Assembly (NCBI RefSeq): GCF_015476235.1 | Contig: NZ_CP064338.1 | Coordinates: forward strand, 2,666,001-2,730,000 | Length of the DNA: 64,000 nt | Direction: 5' to 3' | Source: Caldimonas thermodepolymerans | GTDB taxonomy: Bacteria; Pseudomonadota; Gammaproteobacteria; Burkholderiales; Burkholderiaceae_C | Part shown: positions 1 through 8,131 of the stretch, piece by piece | Layout of the letters: the number at the start of each line of letters is the position of its first letter | Position numbering within the stretch: the stretch's first letter is position 1 | Made by a program: the position numbers and the translations under genes | The notes under the pieces: generated by a model | The model's input: the letters and a program-made list of their open reading frames with translations, nothing else | The model's database searches: none | Told to the model about the DNA's origin: nothing

Positions 1-493
1 TCCCCGCGGCGAACCGGTGCGCCTGCGTGACCACCTCGTCCTGCAGCGACTGCGCGATCCCCAGCACCTCGGCCACCGCCAGCAGCGGCACGCGCACCAC
101 CCACTCGTCCAGCGCGCCGGCCCCCGGGACCGGAAGGCGGCGCGCATGGCGCTGCGCCAGGGCGCTCCACCGCGGGAGCTCGATGTGCGCCAGGCGTGCC
201 TGCAGCGCCTGCCGTGCGTCCTGGTGTGCCGGCCCGTCGTTCATGCGCGCCAGCTGCCCGAACACCGCACCGGCCGCGCTGCCCGCCAGGCCCCGGGGCA
301 CCGGTTCGCCCGCCGGGCGCACGTGCAGCGCAGGATGCGACAGCACCGCTTCGACGGCCGCCGCATCGGTGGCCAGCCAGAGCTGCAGGCGTTCGTGCCA
401 GACCAGCGGCCCCCGCGCACGCCAGGCCGCGTAGGCGGCATAAGGGTCCGGCGCAGTGACCGCCGCGACCGGATCCAGGATCTCCTCGTCCAT
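1..493 (-). CDS. Cytochrome P450 family protein, N-terminal part (cut by window edge)
   Basis: An open frame reads leftward from ATG at 491-493 to the window edge with no stop, giving about 164 residues. The start DPYAAYAAWRARGPLVW, the stretch PAHQDARQAL (the usual position of the helix C region) and the later VVRVPLLAVAEVLGI resemble the N-terminal third of a bacterial class I P450. The heme-binding Cys region lies outside the window. It would be a heme-thiolate monooxygenase needing redox partners; the substrate cannot be told. It diverges from the ArsR-type regulator gene, which may control it. The family call is from sequence resemblance only. Confidence 0.6.
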   Translation of the reverse strand, partial: MDEEILDPVAAVTAPDPYAAYAAWRARGPLVWHERLQLWLATDAAAVEAVLSHPALHVRPAGEPVPRGLAGSAAGAVFGQLARMNDGPAHQDARQALQARLAHIELPRWSALAQRHARRLPVPGAGALDEWVVRVPLLAVAEVLGIAQSLQDEVVTQAHRFAAG

Positions 494-506
494 CGGCCCA
501 CCTCCG

Positions 507-536
507 TTGAAAAACCTGCACGCAGTCTGCTAGGCT
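507..536 (+). promoter_or_regulatory. Candidate sigma-70 promoter for the ArsR-type gene
   Basis: TTGAAA at 507-512 and TAGGCT at 531-536 are separated by 18 bp, in the gap between the divergent P450 and ArsR-type genes. The predicted transcript would start about 25 nt before the ATG at 569. The match is moderate. Confidence 0.4.
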
Positions 537-568
537 GGAAGCAGGGATGCTTCGATGAAGGACGAATC

Positions 569-1246
569 ATGGATGCAGACCAGGGCATCGCGGCGGTCGC
601 CGCGGCCATCGCCGAGCCGGCACGCGCGCGCATGCTGTGCACGCTGCTCGACGGCCGCGCCCGCACCGCGACCGAACTGGCCGCCGTCGCCGAGGTGACG
701 GCCTCCACCGCCAGCGCGCACCTGGCGCGGCTGGTCGGCGAGCAGCTGGTCGAGTGCGTGCCGCAGGGCCGGCACCGCTATTACCGCCTGCGCCATGCCG
801 ACGTGGCGCACGCGCTGGAAGCCCTGCTGGTCGTGGCGGGTCGCCCGCAGGCGCCTCTTGCGCCGCGCACGCCCGAGCCGCTGCGCGCGGCACGCACCTG
901 CTACGACCACATGGCCGGGGAAATCGCGGTGGGGCTGCTCGCGGTGCTGCGCCGGCGCCGCTGGCTGCAGCCGGCCGACGACGGCTACCGCCTCAGCGCC
1001 GCAGGCGAAGCGACGCTCGCCGCCTGGGGCGTGGACGTGGCCGGCGCGCGCGCGCGGCGGCGCCGCTTCGCCTGCGACTGCCTGGACTGGAGCGAGCGCC
1101 GGCCGCACCTGGGCGGCGCGCTGGGCGCGGCGCTGCTCGAGGCCGCGTTGCAGCGGCGCTGGGTCACGCGCGAGCTGGAGGGCCGCGCGCTGCGCATCAG
1201 CCCCAAGGGGCGGCGCGAATGGCTGGAGCCGCTGGGGCTGTCCTAG
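569..1246 (+). CDS. ArsR family winged-helix transcriptional regulator
   Basis: A 225-residue protein. Residues about 10-80 form an ArsR-type winged helix: EPARARMLCTLLDG, then a recognition region with TASTASAHLARL, then RHRYYRL as the wing. The rest (about 100-225) is a second basic winged-helix-like region ending in WVTRELEGRALRISPKGRREW, as in the longer ArsR proteins that lack the classic metal-binding CVC motif. The ATG at 569 was chosen because AAGGA lies 6 nt upstream. It is divergent from the P450 gene, its most likely target. Its stop overlaps that of the facing LysR gene: one CTAG at 1243-1246 supplies TAG on both strands. Confidence 0.8.
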   Translation: MDADQGIAAVAAAIAEPARARMLCTLLDGRARTATELAAVAEVTASTASAHLARLVGEQLVECVPQGRHRYYRLRHADVAHALEALLVVAGRPQAPLAPRTPEPLRAARTCYDHMAGEIAVGLLAVLRRRRWLQPADDGYRLSAAGEATLAAWGVDVAGARARRRRFACDCLDWSERRPHLGGALGAALLEAALQRRWVTRELEGRALRISPKGRREWLEPLGLS

Positions 1247-2151
1247 ACGCCCAGCCGCCCCTCGGCGATCAGCCTGTCGAGCATCTCCAGGAACACCCGC
1301 GTCTTGGCCGGCACCAGGCGGCGTCCGGGCAGCACCGCCCAGCCAGGCGCCTCGGGCAAGCACCACTGCGGCAGCACGCGCACCAGCCGACCTTCCTTGA
1401 CGTGCCGGGTGACGATGGCGTCCGGCGCAGCGGTGATGCCTGCGCCTTCGAGTGCCATCTCGACCAGCAGCTCCGGTGCGTTGACCACGGCGCGCGGCGG
1501 CGCCAGCCCCGTCCAGCGCGCCTCGCCGTTGCGCAGGTTCCACGGCGTCGGCTCGCCGGTGCGCGAGCGCAGCGCCAGCCCCGTGTGCTGCAGCAGGTCC
1601 TCGGGCGCCTGCGGCGTGCCGTGCAGGGCAAGGTACATCGGCGCCGCGTAGAGGCCCCAGGTGTGCGTGAGCAGGCGCCGCGCGACCAGCGTCGCATCAT
1701 CGGGCATGTCGCCCATGCGGATGGCGAGGTCGAAGTTCTCGCCGATCAGGTCCACCCGGCGCGAGGACAGGTCGATCTCGATCGAGATGCCCGGGTAGCG
1801 GGTCAGGAAGTCGGTCAGGATGCGCCCCAGCTCCTTGCCGGCGAAGCCGGCCGGCATCGACACCTTGAGCCGCCCGCTCGGCTGGGCCTGGCGGTGCAGC
1901 ACCAGCGAGGCCGCCGCGTCGACCTCGGCCGCGACCTGGCGGGCGTGCTCCAGCAGCGCGTAGCCGAAGTCCGTGAGGCTCAGCTTGCGCGTGGTGCGCG
2001 TCAGCAACCGCTCGCCGAGCTGGCGCTCCAGGGCGGAGATGCGCCGCGACACCGTGCTCTTGGGCAGGCCGACCCGGGCGGCCGCCCGGGTGAAACTGCC
2101 GGCTTCGGCCACGCGCGAGAACAGCAGCAGGTCGTTCGGATCGAGGTTCAC
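1243..2151 (-). CDS. LysR family transcriptional regulator
   Basis: A 302-residue LTTR. The N-terminal helix-turn-helix (residues about 4-62) contains [20 protein letters not shown] and [19 protein letters not shown]. The rest is the two-lobe effector domain typical of the CrgA-like group. I place the start at GTG 2149-2151 because AGGGA lies 8 nt upstream; an in-frame TTG further up is possible. The gene diverges from azoR, and an inverted repeat overlaps its ribosome-binding site, so it probably represses itself and controls azoR, perhaps in response to a quinone or azo compound. The target is inferred from position. Confidence 0.85.
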   Translation of the reverse strand: MNLDPNDLLLFSRVAEAGSFTRAAARVGLPKSTVSRRISALERQLGERLLTRTTRKLSLTDFGYALLEHARQVAAEVDAAASLVLHRQAQPSGRLKVSMPAGFAGKELGRILTDFLTRYPGISIEIDLSSRRVDLIGENFDLAIRMGDMPDDATLVARRLLTHTWGLYAAPMYLALHGTPQAPEDLLQHTGLALRSRTGEPTPWNLRNGEARWTGLAPPRAVVNAPELLVEMALEGAGITAAPDAIVTRHVKEGRLVRVLPQWCLPEAPGWAVLPGRRLVPAKTRVFLEMLDRLIAEGRLGV

Positions 2152-2154
2152 GGC

Positions 2155-2176
2155 ATTGTTCCCTGGACGGAACAAT
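2155..2176. promoter_or_regulatory. Probable LysR operator between lysR and azoR
   Basis: A perfect 8-bp inverted repeat, ATTGTTCC at 2155-2162 and GGAACAAT at 2169-2176, with a 6-bp spacer. It fits the T-N11-A form of LysR-type sites. It covers the AGGGA ribosome-binding site and begins 4 bp from the lysR start codon, a position suited to autorepression, while facing the azoR promoter region. Confidence 0.7.
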
Positions 2177-2269
2177 GTTATCCGGCTGGCGATCTTTTTA
2201 TACCTACACGCCGTCAATAAACTTTCCTTCATCGATACCGCGTGTCTATCAATGATGAAGGGACCGACG

Positions 2270-2869
2270 ATGAACATCCTGCAAGTCAATTCCAGCGCCC
2301 GTGCCGAAGGCTCCCAGTCGACCCGCCTGGCCTCCGCCCTGGTGGACCGCCTGCGCCGTGCCCGCCCCGATGCCCAGGTCACCGTGCGCGATCTCGCACG
2401 CAACCCCCACCCGGCCCTGGACGAGACGGCCCTGCAGGCGCTGTTCACCGACCCGGGGCAGCGCACGCCGGAACAGGCCGCGCGCGTGGCCCTGGACGAC
2501 GCGCTGATCGCCGAGATCCAGGCCGCCGACGTGGTGGTGCTGGGCGTGCCGATGTACAACTTCGGCATCTCCACCCAGCTGAAGAACTGGATCGACGCGA
2601 TCGCCCGCGCCCGCGTGACCTTCCGCTACACCGAGAACGGCCCCGAAGGCCTGCTGACCGGCAAGAAGGTCTATGTGGTGCTCACCCGCGGTGGCCGCTA
2701 CCGTGACACGCCGGCCGACAGCCAGGTGCCCTACCTGCGCACGCTGCTGGGTTTCCTCGGCATGACGGACGTGCAGTTCATCTATGCTGAAGGGCTGGCC
2801 ATGGGCCCGGACGCGGAACGCGAAGCCCTGGTCTCGGCCCAGCAGCAGATCGAAGCCGCCGTCGCCTGA
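2270..2869 (+). CDS. azoR: FMN-dependent NADH-azoreductase
   Basis: A 199-residue flavodoxin-fold protein of the AzoR/AcpD family. It reduces azo bonds and quinones by two electrons using NAD(P)H and FMN, in the cytoplasm. Visible features: the phosphate-binding N-terminus [15 protein letters not shown], the FMN-contact loop VPMYNFGIS (residues 93-101), the following [17 protein letters not shown], and LTRGGRY. Length matches the family. The start has GAAGGGA upstream. It is divergent from the LysR gene with a shared operator and followed 40 bp later by pirin, so the two may be co-transcribed in response to quinone stress. Confidence 0.9.
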   Translation: MNILQVNSSARAEGSQSTRLASALVDRLRRARPDAQVTVRDLARNPHPALDETALQALFTDPGQRTPEQAARVALDDALIAEIQAADVVVLGVPMYNFGISTQLKNWIDAIARARVTFRYTENGPEGLLTGKKVYVVLTRGGRYRDTPADSQVPYLRTLLGFLGMTDVQFIYAEGLAMGPDAEREALVSAQQQIEAAVA

Positions 2870-2909
2870 GGCGCGGCCGGCCCTTGCACCTCGTCGAAGG
2901 AGTCACTTC

Positions 2910-3779
2910 ATGTCGACCGTCCTCGCTTCCTCCACCGTCACCCGGCCGCGCGCCGTCGAGCGCCTGGTGCACGGCATCGCGACGTCCGACGGCGCCGGCG
3001 TGAAGCTGACCCGGGTGCTGAGCCAGCCGCTGCAGCGGCGGCTGGATCCCTTCCTGATGCTCGACAGCTTCCGCAGCGACGACCCGAACGACTACGGCGC
3101 GGGCTTTCCGGACCACCCGCACCGCGGCTTCGAGACCGTCACCTACATGATCGCCGGGCGCATGCGCCACCGCGACAGCGCCGGCCACGAAGGCCTGCTC
3201 AGCAACGGCGGCGTGCAGTGGATGACCGCCGGGCGCGGCGTGATCCACTCCGAGATGCCGGAGCAGGAAGACGGGCTGATGGAAGGCTTCCAGCTGTGGC
3301 TGAACCTGCCGGCCCAGGACAAGATGTGCGAGCCCTGGTACCGCGACTTCCAGGCCGACGAGATCCCGCAGTTCACGACCCCGCAGGGCGTGACCGCGCG
3401 CGTGATCGCCGGCAGCAGCCACGGCGTGGCGGGCGCGATGCAGCGCGAGCACACCGAGCCGCTGTACCTGGACCTGCACTTCGTGCCGGGCAGCCGCTTC
3501 GAGCAGCCGCTGCCGGCCGGGCACAACGCCTTCGTCTACGTCTATGCCGGGCAGCTGCGCATCGGCGCCACCGAGGTGCCGCGACAGCGCATGGCCATCC
3601 TGGCCAACGCGCCGGATGCGGACGGCGTGGTGCTGGAAGCGCAGGAGCCGGCGCGCGCGCTGCTGATCGCGGGGCGCCCGCTCAACGAACCGATCGCGCA
3701 GTACGGGCCGTTCGTGATGAACAGCCACGAGGAGATCTTCCAGGCCGTGGAGGACTTCCGCGCCGGCCGCTTCGCGTGA
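2910..3779 (+). CDS. Pirin family protein (bicupin, possible quercetinase)
   Basis: A 289-residue bicupin. The metal site of the pirin family is intact in the first cupin: His69 and His71 in DHPHRGFETVTY, His113 and Glu115 in IHSEMPEQE, the equivalents of the human pirin ligands. The C-terminal cupin contains PLYLDLHFVPG and ends with PFVMNSHEEI. Members act as Fe-dependent dioxygenases on quercetin-like flavonols or as redox-sensitive regulators. GAAGGAG lies 8-9 nt before the ATG. It sits behind azoR on the same strand and is convergent with the MarR-type gene. The exact reaction cannot be told. Confidence 0.88.
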   Translation: MSTVLASSTVTRPRAVERLVHGIATSDGAGVKLTRVLSQPLQRRLDPFLMLDSFRSDDPNDYGAGFPDHPHRGFETVTYMIAGRMRHRDSAGHEGLLSNGGVQWMTAGRGVIHSEMPEQEDGLMEGFQLWLNLPAQDKMCEPWYRDFQADEIPQFTTPQGVTARVIAGSSHGVAGAMQREHTEPLYLDLHFVPGSRFEQPLPAGHNAFVYVYAGQLRIGATEVPRQRMAILANAPDADGVVLEAQEPARALLIAGRPLNEPIAQYGPFVMNSHEEIFQAVEDFRAGRFA

Positions 3780-3785
3780 ACCGGC

Positions 3786-4298
3786 CTAGCGGCGCGCGGC
3801 CGCCTTCGCCGCGGGGCGGGCCGGGCTCTTCCGGCGCGCGATCGGCAGCTTCACCGGCTCGGCCTGGTTCGGGTCGGGCAGCTCGGCGACCTTGTCCAGC
3901 AGCGTGAACAGCTGTGCGAGCACCTGGGGCCCCAGGTGCTGCTCGATCAGCTCGTAGCGCGCGTTGATGCGTGCTGCGACCTTCTCGACCAGCTTGCGGC
4001 TCTTGGCGGTCAGCTCGACCAGCACCTTGCGCTGGTCGGTCGAGATGCGGAAGCGCCGCACCAGGTCGTCGCGCTCCATGCGCTCGAGCACGCCGGTCAG
4101 GCTCGGGCCGGGGATGCAGGAGATCTCGGAGATCCGGCCGACCTCCATCTCCCCGGACTGGGACAGTGCGCGGATCACGCGCCATTGCTGTTCGGTGACG
4201 CCTGCCTGCTTCAGGCCGGGACGGAAATAGCGCGCGACGGCCTCGCGCGCCCTGATCAGGGCCTGTGGCAGATCCCGGTACTGGATGGCGCCCGACAT
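3786..4298 (-). CDS. MarR family regulator, HpaR-like
   Basis: A 170-residue winged-helix protein. RDLPQALIRAREAVARYFRP, TEQQWRVIRALSQ and the wing region RRFRISTDQRKVLVELT match the HpaR group of MarR regulators, which repress 4-hydroxyphenylacetate/homoprotocatechuate degradation. No hpa catabolic genes lie in this window, so that role is not shown. The C-terminus carries a basic Lys/Arg/Ala-rich tail (about residues 150-170) longer than in typical MarR proteins. It lies directly downstream of wrbA on the same strand, with a candidate operator between them. Confidence 0.82.
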   Translation of the reverse strand: MSGAIQYRDLPQALIRAREAVARYFRPGLKQAGVTEQQWRVIRALSQSGEMEVGRISEISCIPGPSLTGVLERMERDDLVRRFRISTDQRKVLVELTAKSRKLVEKVAARINARYELIEQHLGPQVLAQLFTLLDKVAELPDPNQAEPVKLPIARRKSPARPAAKAAARR

Positions 4299-4308
4299 TG
4301 AATCCCTC

Positions 4309-4329
4309 GAACCTCGAAATAATTGGTTC
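4309..4329. promoter_or_regulatory. Candidate operator in the leader of the HpaR-like gene
   Basis: GAACC at 4309-4313 and GGTTC at 4325-4329 form a 5-bp inverted repeat with an 11-bp AT-rich centre, 10 bp upstream of the start codon. A TAGAAT -10-like hexamer lies just upstream on the minus strand (4336-4341 region). The position suits autorepression; the match is short. Confidence 0.35.
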
Positions 4330-4371
4330 AGAGATTCTAGGTCCGTTCGGTGCGCCTTCCGCACATCGTTT

Positions 4372-4998
4372 TCACTGTCCGCCGGCGGCCAGCTTCGCCG
4401 CGATCTGCGCGACATGGCGGCCCTGGAAGCGCGCCATCGCCAGCTCGTTCTCGCTGGGCATGCGCGAGCCGTCGCCGCCGCTGATGGTGCTCGCGCCGTA
4501 GGGCGAGCCGCCACTGATCTCGGCCAGCGTCATCTGCCGCGCCTCCGAATACGGCAGGCCGACGATCACCATGCCGTGGTGCAGCAGCGTGGTGTGGAAG
4601 CTCAGCAGCGTGGACTCCTGCCCGCCGTGCTGGGTCGCGGTGCTGGTGAACACGCTGCCGACCTTGCCGATCAGTGCGCCCTTGGCCCACAGGCCGCCGG
4701 TCTGGTCGAGGAAGTTGCGCATCTGGGCGCACATGTTGCCAAACCGGGTGGGCGCGCCGAAGATGATGGCGTCCGCCTCGGGCAGCTGGTCGGGCCGGAT
4801 GACCGGCACCTGCGCGAACGCGGCCCGTGCCGCCTTCGCGCCGCTCTTCTCGAGCACGTCCTCCGGCACCAACTCGGGCACCTGCCACAGCCGGACCTCC
4901 GCCCCGGGCACGGCACGCGCCCCTTCGGCCACGGCCTCGGCCATGCGATGGATGTGGCCGTACATGCTGTAGAAGACGACGTAGACCTTCGTGCTCAT
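4372..4998 (-). CDS. wrbA: NAD(P)H:quinone oxidoreductase, WrbA type
   Basis: A 208-residue flavodoxin-like protein that reduces quinones to hydroquinones with FMN and NAD(P)H, protecting against redox cycling. The N-terminal FMN loop [14 protein letters not shown], the core [46 protein letters not shown] and [11 protein letters not shown] are WrbA signatures. Length is typical. GAAGGAGG lies just upstream of the ATG. It is followed by the HpaR-like gene, and the pair may form one unit. With azoR and pirin it makes a quinone/redox cluster. Confidence 0.92.
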   Translation of the reverse strand: MSTKVYVVFYSMYGHIHRMAEAVAEGARAVPGAEVRLWQVPELVPEDVLEKSGAKAARAAFAQVPVIRPDQLPEADAIIFGAPTRFGNMCAQMRNFLDQTGGLWAKGALIGKVGSVFTSTATQHGGQESTLLSFHTTLLHHGMVIVGLPYSEARQMTLAEISGGSPYGASTISGGDGSRMPSENELAMARFQGRHVAQIAAKLAAGGQ

Positions 4999-5164
4999 GG
5001 AACCTCCTTCGTGGGTCAAGGGGTGGACAGGGACGGTCGCCGGGCAAGGCACCCGGGCGCCCCCATTGTGCGCGGGTCCCGCCCGCTGCGGGGGCACGAG
5101 CGCAGCCGGCCAGGGCCCCGTGTCGGACATCGACGCAACCAGAACAGAAAGACAAGGAGGACAC

Positions 5165-5878
5165 ATGACTGCAACCGGAGGGGCCGCGGCCCGCGCCACG
5201 CATCCCGCACCGCCTGGCGTGGCCCTGCCCTACCGCTTCCGCCCGGCGCGCACCGCAGCGCGCGCGCCGGCCCCGCTGCTCGTGCTGCTGCACGGGGTGG
5301 GCGGCGACGAGCACAGCCTCGCGACGCTGGCCGACCGACTGCCCGGGCACCTGCACGTCGCGTTGCCGCGCGCTCCGCTGGCCGGACCGCAAGGCGGACA
5401 CGCCTGGTACGGCGTGCAGGTCAGCGAGGAAGGCGCACGGGCCAACGCGCTGGAAGCCGAGGCGGCACGCGTGCAGGTGCTGCAGTTCCTCGACCAGCTG
5501 CAGCAGGTGCAGCCCTACGATGCGCAGCAGGTCTGCGTGGCAGGATTCGGGCAGGGAGCGGTGATCGCCGCCAGCGTCGGGCTGACGCGCCCGGACCGGG
5601 TGGCGGCCATCGGCATGCTGTGCGGCCGCATCCTGCCTCAGGTCAAGTGGCAGCTGGCGCCCGGGGAGCAGCTGTCGCGGCTGCACGTGTTCTTCGCCGA
5701 AGGCGGCGCCGACGGCATCACCGCGACGGACTACGCGGAGGACGCGATGCGCACCATGGCCGAGCACGGCGTGGAGGTGGCATACCGCGACTACCCCGGA
5801 CGCCCCCGGCTGCACGAGGCGATGGCGAACGACTTCGTGCAATGGGTCGCGCAGCACTGGCCCGCGCCGGCGCGCTGA
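5165..5878 (+). CDS. Alpha/beta hydrolase fold protein of the phospholipase/carboxylesterase type, nucleophile missing
   Basis: A 237-residue protein like bacterial carboxylesterase/YpfH proteins: [14 protein letters not shown] (oxyanion region), [18 protein letters not shown], a nucleophile elbow, AEGGADGI (Asp region) and RPRLHEAM (His region). The elbow reads AGFGQGAV, so the expected Ser of GFSQG is Gly at residue 129. The protein is therefore probably not a normal serine hydrolase: a binding protein, an enzyme using another residue, or a decaying gene. The rest of the frame is intact. A perfect AAGGAGG lies 4 nt before the ATG. It diverges from wrbA. Confidence 0.75.
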   Translation: MTATGGAAARATHPAPPGVALPYRFRPARTAARAPAPLLVLLHGVGGDEHSLATLADRLPGHLHVALPRAPLAGPQGGHAWYGVQVSEEGARANALEAEAARVQVLQFLDQLQQVQPYDAQQVCVAGFGQGAVIAASVGLTRPDRVAAIGMLCGRILPQVKWQLAPGEQLSRLHVFFAEGGADGITATDYAEDAMRTMAEHGVEVAYRDYPGRPRLHEAMANDFVQWVAQHWPAPAR

Positions 5879-5995
5879 CCCCCGCCGACAGGCGTAGGAC
5901 GCCGACTACGGGCAGCGCCACCGCGCTGAGACAACCAGGCCTGCGTCGCTTCACTAACCTGAAGTCATGTTCAACCCGGAACGAAGGAAGCGACG

Positions 5996-6397
5996 ATGAA
6001 TGCGAAGCACCTGTTCAGCGGTGTGGCGGCAGCCCTGATGGTGGTCGGGGCCCATGCAAACGACGCCTACGGCACGCCAGGCACCCCGGCGGGCCAGACC
6101 GGCTCGCAGCTGGAAGGCGCGGCGGGCGAAGGCGCGGTGACGCGCGACCCGTCGGAAGGGACCGGCTACGGCGCGACCTCGGCCGACCGCACCCGGCACG
6201 ACGACTACGGCCACGGCGGCAGCCTCCAGCGGGTCGAATGGAAGCGCGACAGCGCCGGCGCCTACCCGGCCGGCTCCACCGGCTCGGCGCTGGGCGGCGT
6301 GGCCGGCGACGGCGAGGTCTCGAGCGCCCCCGAGCTGGAGCCCGGCTACACCCCGCACCGCGGCGAAAGCACGATGCACGAAGGCACGCTGCAGTAA
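5996..6397 (+). CDS. Small exported protein with an internal repeat, unknown function
   Basis: A 133-residue protein I do not recognise. Residues 1-21 look like a Sec signal peptide (MNAKHLFSGV, then AALMVVGAHA). The mature part is Gly/Thr/Ser/Glu-rich and predicted unstructured. It holds two copies of a unit with the pattern P-A-G-x-T-G-S-x-L-x-G-x-A-G-x-G, around residues 30-60 and 85-115. No cysteine or catalytic motif is visible. GAAGGAAG precedes the ATG by 5 nt. It stands alone, followed by a hairpin, and is probably periplasmic or envelope-associated. Confidence 0.65.
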   Translation: MNAKHLFSGVAAALMVVGAHANDAYGTPGTPAGQTGSQLEGAAGEGAVTRDPSEGTGYGATSADRTRHDDYGHGGSLQRVEWKRDSAGAYPAGSTGSALGGVAGDGEVSSAPELEPGYTPHRGESTMHEGTLQ

Positions 6398-6711
6398 CCG
6401 TATCCGAAGCGCTCTTCGACGGGCGCCGCTCCCCGGCCGGGGGTGGCGCCCGTTGTCGTTGGAGGCACCGGCAAGCCGGTTTGAAAAACTTACGGCACGG
6501 CGCCGGCCGGCCCTGCGCGACGGGCACGCGGCCCCAGGCACGCGGATTGATTCCTGCGACGGAAGTGGGGTTGTGCCGACAGGCGCCCCGCTGATGCCGC
6601 AGCATTCGCGCGGGAAGAGAAGTCGGTTCCCGCCTGCCACCGGAGTGCACCGATGCCCCACCCTTCTGCGTCCCCGTCCGTCGGCCGCCCCGGCCCCTGG
6701 AGGAGCCACCC
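6398..6711. other. Intergenic gap of 314 bp with a hairpin only
   Basis: Between the small exported protein and the permease. Apart from the hairpin at 6419-6453 and the ribosome-binding site GGAGGA before the permease start, I see no gene or recognisable RNA element here. Confidence 0.5.
6419..6453 (+). terminator. Hairpin terminator after the small exported protein
   Basis: ACGGGCGCC at 6419-6427 pairs perfectly with GGCGCCCGT at 6445-6453, and the 17-nt loop holds a second CCCC/GGGG palindrome. It lies 22 bp past the stop codon. Only a weak T-rich run follows, so termination efficiency is uncertain. Confidence 0.5.
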
Positions 6712-8091
6712 GTGAGTGCACCCGCCGGTGCCGGTCCGCGGGAGGTGCTGGGCTTGCGGGAAGCCGTCGCGATCACGGTCGGCATCGTCATCGGCGCGGG
6801 CATCTTCAAGGCACCGGCCATGGTGGCGGGACTGACCGGCGATCCGGCGTGGATGTTCGGCGCCTGGCTGCTCGGCGGCCTGATCTCGCTGGTCGGCGCG
6901 TTGTGCTACGCGGAGCTGGCCACCACCTATCCCCACGCCGGGGGCGACTACCACTTCCTGCACCGCGCCTTCGGGCGCTCGGTCTCGCTGCTGTTCGGCT
7001 GGGCCCGGCTGTCGGTGATCACGACCGGCTCGATCGCGCTGCTGGGCTTCGTGTTCGGCGACTACATGACGGCCATCCTGCCGCTGCCCGGCCTGAGCCC
7101 TGCGGGCAGCGCCGCGGTCTACGCGGCGCTGTCCATCGTCGGGCTCAGCTGGATCAACCTGCTGGGCATCCGCGCCAGCAGCTCGACGCAGCTGTGGCTG
7201 ACCTGCCTGGAGATCGGCGGGCTGCTGCTGGTGCTTGCCGCCGCGCTGCTCGCGAACGCGGCGCCGGCCGCGCCGCCCTCCCCCGCCCCGGCCGCGACGC
7301 CGTCGGCGGCCGCCTTCGGGCTGGCGATGGTGTTCGTGCTGCTGACCTACGGCGGCTGGAACGAGGCCGCCTACATCAGCGCCGAGGTGCGCGACGCGCG
7401 CCGCAACATGGTCAAGGCGCTGGTGCTGTCGATCGGCCTGATCACGCTGCTGTACTTGCTGGTCAACTGGGCCTACTGGCGCGCGCTGGGGCTCCAGGGC
7501 ATGGCCGACTCGCAGGCGCTGGCCGCCGACGTGCTGGCGCTGGAGTTCGGCGCTGCCGGCCAGGTGGTGATCTCGGTGATGATCGCGATCACGGCGCTGA
7601 CCTCGATCAATGCGACGATGATCGTGGGTGCGCGCACCAGCTATGCGCTCGGACGCGACTGGACCGCGCTGCGCTGGCTCGGCGAATGGAACGACCTGCG
7701 CGGCGCGCCGGCCAACGCGCTGCGCCTGCAGTGCGTCGTGGCGCTGGCGCTGGTCGCGCTGGGGCTGGCCACCGGCGGCGGCTTCAACACCATGGTCGAG
7801 TTCACCGCGCCGGTGTTCTGGCTGTTCTTCCTGCTCTCGGGCCTGTCGCTGATGGTGTTGCGCTGGCGCGAGCCGCAGGCCGTGCGCCCGTTCCGGGTGC
7901 CGCTGTACCCGCAGCTGCCGCTCGTGTTCTGCGCCACCTGCGGCTACATGCTGTGGTCCAGCCTTTCCTATGTCGGCGCACAGACGCTGGGCGGGCTCAA
8001 TGCCGCCTGGGTCAGCGTCGGCGTGCTCGCGCTGGGCCTGCTGCTGTTGTGGTGGCTGCGCGGTGCCGCCCGCACCGCCCCCGCTTCGTGA
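6712..8091 (+). CDS. APC family amino acid permease
   Basis: A 459-residue integral membrane protein with about 12 hydrophobic segments. The first contains the APC signature VGIVIGAGIFKAPAM, then CYAELATTYPHAGGDYHFL. It resembles the LAT/YkfD group of amino acid/polyamine/organocation carriers and would move an amino acid across the inner membrane with protons or by exchange; the substrate is unknown. Start is GTG at 6712 with GGAGGA 9 nt upstream. The next gene, the exported methyltransferase, follows after 40 bp and may be co-transcribed. Confidence 0.88.
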   Translation: MSAPAGAGPREVLGLREAVAITVGIVIGAGIFKAPAMVAGLTGDPAWMFGAWLLGGLISLVGALCYAELATTYPHAGGDYHFLHRAFGRSVSLLFGWARLSVITTGSIALLGFVFGDYMTAILPLPGLSPAGSAAVYAALSIVGLSWINLLGIRASSSTQLWLTCLEIGGLLLVLAAALLANAAPAAPPSPAPAATPSAAAFGLAMVFVLLTYGGWNEAAYISAEVRDARRNMVKALVLSIGLITLLYLLVNWAYWRALGLQGMADSQALAADVLALEFGAAGQVVISVMIAITALTSINATMIVGARTSYALGRDWTALRWLGEWNDLRGAPANALRLQCVVALALVALGLATGGGFNTMVEFTAPVFWLFFLLSGLSLMVLRWREPQAVRPFRVPLYPQLPLVFCATCGYMLWSSLSYVGAQTLGGLNAAWVSVGVLALGLLLLWWLRGAARTAPAS

Positions 8092-8131
8092 CCGCGTGTC
8101 GTCCCCTTCCAACGTCCGACCGGAGACTTCG

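Noticed and set aside
4299-4371. hpa degradation operon control
   Set aside because: The MarR-type protein looks like HpaR, but no homoprotocatechuate pathway genes are present in the window.
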